From NCBI GenBank assembly GCA_903644035.1, contig CAHJXG010000045.1, forward strand, positions 1 to 7,779: a stretch of DNA of 7,779 bases, written 5' to 3'. This stretch comes from Rhodospirillales bacterium. Lineage in GTDB: Bacteria; Pseudomonadota; Alphaproteobacteria; Acetobacterales; Acetobacteraceae. The notes below the pieces were generated by a model that saw nothing but the letters and a program-made list of their open reading frames with translations, searched no databases and had not been told where the DNA came from. The translations under genes were made by a program, and so were the position numbers. Of this stretch, positions 5,483 through 7,779 are shown in pieces. Positions within the stretch are counted from its first letter, which is position 1. Every line of letters starts with the position of its first letter.

Positions 5483-7321
5483 ATGTTCCGCATGTTCCAC
5501 CGTTTTGAAAACCTGATCGACCCCACCCGCATCCCGGGCGAGGCGCCCCCGCCCCAGGGCCTGCTGACGTTCTTCTGGCACTATGCACGCCAGGTGCGGG
5601 GACCCATCGTCGGGCTGTTCGTGGGCGGGCTGTTCGTGGCGCTGCTGGATGCCTCGATCCCGATCTGCATCGGCCGGGTCGCCGGGATGGTCGCCACGAC
5701 GCCGCCGGGCGGCCTGCTGCGGGACCAGTGGCCGCAGCTGGCGGTCATGGGCGTGATCGTGCTGGTGCTGCGCCCCTGCATGGTCGCCGTGCAGGCCATG
5801 CTGGTGAACCAGGCGATCAACCCCGGCTTCAGCAACCTGATCCGCTGGCAGAGCCACTGGAACGTCGTGCGGCAATCCTGGACGTTCTTCCAGAACGACT
5901 TCGCCGGGCGCATCGCCAACCGCGTGCTGCAAACCGGCCCGGCGCTGCGCGAGGTGATCGTGAGCGCCGTCGATTCCGTCTGGTACATCGTCGTGGTGGG
6001 CGGCAGCGCCGTCACGGTGCTCGCTTCGACCGACTGGCGGCTGGCGCTGCCGATCCTCGCGTGGTTCGCGAGCTATGCGGTCCTGCTGCGGGTCTTCGTG
6101 CCGCGGCTGCGCGACCGGTCGCGCCATGTGGCGGAGGTGCGGTCGGGCCTCACCGGGCGGATCGTCGATGCCTACACCAACATCCTGACCGTCAAGCTGT
6201 TCGCCAAGCCGCGGGACGAGGACGCGTTCGTGCGGGAGTCGGTCGATGAGCACACGGCGGCGTTCCGCGCGCAGACCCGGATGATCTCGACGCTGATCCT
6301 GTCGCTGACCGCCATGAACGCGGTCCTGCTGGTCGGCATGGCGGCGCTCGCCGTCACGCTCTGGTCGGAGGGACGCATCGCGGTCGGGCTGGTGGCGACG
6401 GCGATGGCGCTCGCCTGGCAGATCACCAACACCGCTGGCTGGGTGGCCCGCAGCGTCACCGCGATCTTCGAGAACGTCGGCATCGTGCAGGACGGCATGC
6501 GCTCCATCGCCGTGCCGCGGCAGATGCCGGACCGGCCCGGCGCCGCAGCACTTCGGCTCGTGGCCGGCGCGATCCGCTTCGATCACGTCCAGTTCGGCTA
6601 CGGCGCGGCCCGCGGCGTGCTGCACGGGATCGACCTCCACGTGGCGCCGGGCGAGCGGATCGGCCTGGTCGGCGCGTCCGGCGCGGGCAAGTCCACCTTG
6701 GTGAACCTGCTGCTCGGCTTCTACACGCCGGAGGCCGGGCGCATCCTGATCGACGGCCAGGACATCGCCGGCGTGACCCAGGAGACGCTGCGGGCGGAGA
6801 TCGCCATGGTGACGCAGGACACGTCGCTGCTGCACCGCTCGATCCGCGACAACATCCGCTACGGCCGCCCCGCCGCCACGCAGGCCGAGGTGGAGGCGGC
6901 AGCCCACCGGGCGCAGGCGCACGACTTCATCCTGCAGCTGGAGGACTGGCAAGGCCGCCGCGGCTATGACGCGCATGTGGGGGAGCGCGGGGTGAAGCTG
7001 TCCGGCGGGCAGCGGCAGCGCATCGCCATCGCCCGCGTCATCTTGAAGGACGCGCCGATCCTGGTGCTGGACGAGGCGACCTCGGCGCTCGACAGCGAGG
7101 TGGAGGCGGCGATCCAGGAACAGCTCGACGCGCTGATGCAGGGGCGCACGGTGATCGCCATCGCGCACCGGCTTTCGACCATTGCCCGCATGGACCGGCT
7201 GCTGCTGCTGGACCAGGGGCGCATCGTGGAGCAGGGCACCCATGCCGACCTGCTAGCCCGCGGCGGCGCCTATGCCCGCGCCTGGAACCGCCAGTCCCTG
7301 GGGTTCGAGGCGGCCGCCTAG
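5483..7321 (+). CDS. ABC exporter half-transporter (fused transmembrane and ATPase domains)
   Basis: Inner-membrane type IV (MsbA-like) exporter expected to work as a homodimer; substrate (drug, lipid or other) unknown. The 612 residues run from the ATG at 5483; an ATG at 5492 is equally possible. The open frame extends up to 5318, but the family-like FENLIDP sequence begins at residue 8 and no ribosome site is evident. About six transmembrane segments lie at roughly 40-70, 85-110, 160-180, 185-207, 270-295 and 300-325. The ATPase domain is complete: A-loop aromatic Y373, Walker A GASGAGKST (397-405), Q-loop Q445, signature LSGGQ (506-510), Walker B ILVLDE (526-531) with catalytic E531, D-loop SALD (534-537) and switch H562. 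All key residues are present, so it should hydrolyse ATP. No second half-transporter or accessory protein is adjacent. It ends 2 bases from the convergent lipoprotein gene. Confidence 0.95.
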   Translation: MFRMFHRFENLIDPTRIPGEAPPPQGLLTFFWHYARQVRGPIVGLFVGGLFVALLDASIPICIGRVAGMVATTPPGGLLRDQWPQLAVMGVIVLVLRPCMVAVQAMLVNQAINPGFSNLIRWQSHWNVVRQSWTFFQNDFAGRIANRVLQTGPALREVIVSAVDSVWYIVVVGGSAVTVLASTDWRLALPILAWFASYAVLLRVFVPRLRDRSRHVAEVRSGLTGRIVDAYTNILTVKLFAKPRDEDAFVRESVDEHTAAFRAQTRMISTLILSLTAMNAVLLVGMAALAVTLWSEGRIAVGLVATAMALAWQITNTAGWVARSVTAIFENVGIVQDGMRSIAVPRQMPDRPGAAALRLVAGAIRFDHVQFGYGAARGVLHGIDLHVAPGERIGLVGASGAGKSTLVNLLLGFYTPEAGRILIDGQDIAGVTQETLRAEIAMVTQDTSLLHRSIRDNIRYGRPAATQAEVEAAAHRAQAHDFILQLEDWQGRRGYDAHVGERGVKLSGGQRQRIAIARVILKDAPILVLDEATSALDSEVEAAIQEQLDALMQGRTVIAIAHRLSTIARMDRLLLLDQGRIVEQGTHADLLARGGAYARAWNRQSLGFEAAA

Positions 7322-7323
7322 CC

Positions 7324-7779
7324 TTATTGCAGGAAGCCCCAGCGGTCCACCGCCGGTTCCGCCGCGGCCCACTTCCAGCGCGCGGCCTGCCGGCACAGCG
7401 ACGTGGTGAACAGGGATGGGCGGTCCGCGTCCACGACGCTGAACACCACCTCCCGGCAGGTGGCGAGCGGCGTCGTGTATTCGCGCACCACGGCCAGCTC
7501 GCCCCGGGCGTTGTCGATCGGGATGGTGTGGCGGATCTGCCATGGCCGCGATTCGCCGACCGGCGTGGTCCCGGCGGCGTCGGCGATGGCGTCCTGCTCG
7601 CCCTGCTGCCGGCGGCGGACGACGTATCGGCGCACCTCGTCCACGCCGGCCCGGACGCTGATGCCGACGGCGTAGCCGATGACCGGGTTCCCCGTGGCGG
7701 CCCCGGCCCCGCCGCCGGCGGCAAGGCCGGCCACGTCCGACACCACCGCGCATCCGCCCAGCAGCACCAGCCCCGCCGC
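7324..7779 (-). CDS. Probable outer-membrane or periplasmic lipoprotein, 5' partial
   Basis: Unrecognised lipoprotein cut by the right edge. The frame is open to the last base; the final visible residues before the lipobox read AAGLVLLGGC, the end of a hydrophobic signal peptide with an LGGC lipobox, so an internal GTG at 7767 is not the start. About 15 signal-peptide residues should be missing. The mature protein is 142 residues from the lipid-bearing Cys. It has a Gly/Ala-rich stretch resembling a glycine zipper (AGLAAGGGAGAATG and on to GYAVGISVRAG), a charged linker (VRRYVVRRRQQGEQD), then a domain with W-Q-I-R-H, CREVVFS and LCRQAARWKW. The two Cys (mature 99 and 120) may form a disulphide in the periplasm. 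The order lipobox, glycine zipper, CRE...CRQ...W recalls the 17-kDa surface antigen type, but that similarity is weak and inferred. It converges with the exporter gene with no room for a terminator. Confidence 0.8.
   Translation of the reverse strand, partial: AAGLVLLGGCAVVSDVAGLAAGGGAGAATGNPVIGYAVGISVRAGVDEVRRYVVRRRQQGEQDAIADAAGTTPVGESRPWQIRHTIPIDNARGELAVVREYTTPLATCREVVFSVVDADRPSLFTTSLCRQAARWKWAAAEPAVDRWGFLQ

Noticed and set aside
5459..7243. 594-codon open frame on the minus strand opposite the ABC exporter
   Set aside because: Its translation is His/Arg/Gln/Asp-rich low-complexity text with no domain. It is the antisense shadow expected opposite a high-GC gene whose + strand product has every ABC exporter motif.
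7310..7317. GCGGCCGC palindrome (NotI site) at the end of the exporter gene as a cloning scar or regulatory site
   Set aside because: It encodes family-neutral Ala residues at the C-terminus in a 70 % GC genome, where such 8-mers arise by chance; nothing nearby suggests vector sequence.
1..7779. Search for tRNA, rRNA, riboswitch, CRISPR, insertion sequence, toxin-antitoxin or phage defence genes
   Set aside because: No cloverleaf, regular repeat-spacer pattern, terminal inverted repeats, transposase motifs or known defence domains were visible on either strand; all sizeable stretches are accounted for by the six genes.

Overview
This window is very GC-rich DNA (about 70 % by eye), densely coding in the style of an alphaproteobacterium. 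The codon bias, the Tat-like family 5 solute-binding protein, the CoxL-like oxidoreductase subunit and the short ALWW/AYWYRRAGRP-type protein together suggest a soil, plant or water Rhodospirillales, perhaps Acetobacteraceae near Roseomonas. That placement is an inference from style, not from a marker gene. I see no rRNA, tRNA, CRISPR array, insertion sequence, phage gene or attachment site, and no gene-free stretch longer than about 110 bases.

Layout from left to right. (1) The 3' part of a gene for the molybdopterin-binding large subunit of a xanthine dehydrogenase/aldehyde oxidase family enzyme, + strand, cut by the left edge. (2) A short convergent gap with a long near-perfect hairpin, probably a two-way terminator. 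(3) An exported family 5 (Dpp/Opp-type) ABC substrate-binding protein, - strand. (4) Divergent from it, an M20 metallopeptidase with all expected metal ligands, + strand. (5) A 92-residue conserved hypothetical protein with a TPR/SEL1-like look, - strand. (6) Divergent from that, a complete ABC exporter half-transporter (membrane domain fused to ATPase), + strand. (7) A lipoprotein gene, - strand, cut by the right edge just upstream of its lipobox.

The six genes alternate strictly in orientation (+ - + - + -), so none is in an operon with another gene of the window. The only functional link the sequence suggests is the divergent pair of solute-binding protein and M20 peptidase, which share a 68-base intergenic region and could take part in uptake and hydrolysis of peptides or amino-acid conjugates. 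The oxidoreductase subunit, the exporter and the lipoprotein look like independent units.

I do not find convincing evidence of a new multi-gene system. The points most worth a second look are the 46-base hairpin at 2009-2054 with the stop codon of the minus-strand gene inside it, three helically phased short repeats just before the exporter gene, the small conserved hypothetical protein, and the lipoprotein, whose layout recalls 17-kDa surface antigens.
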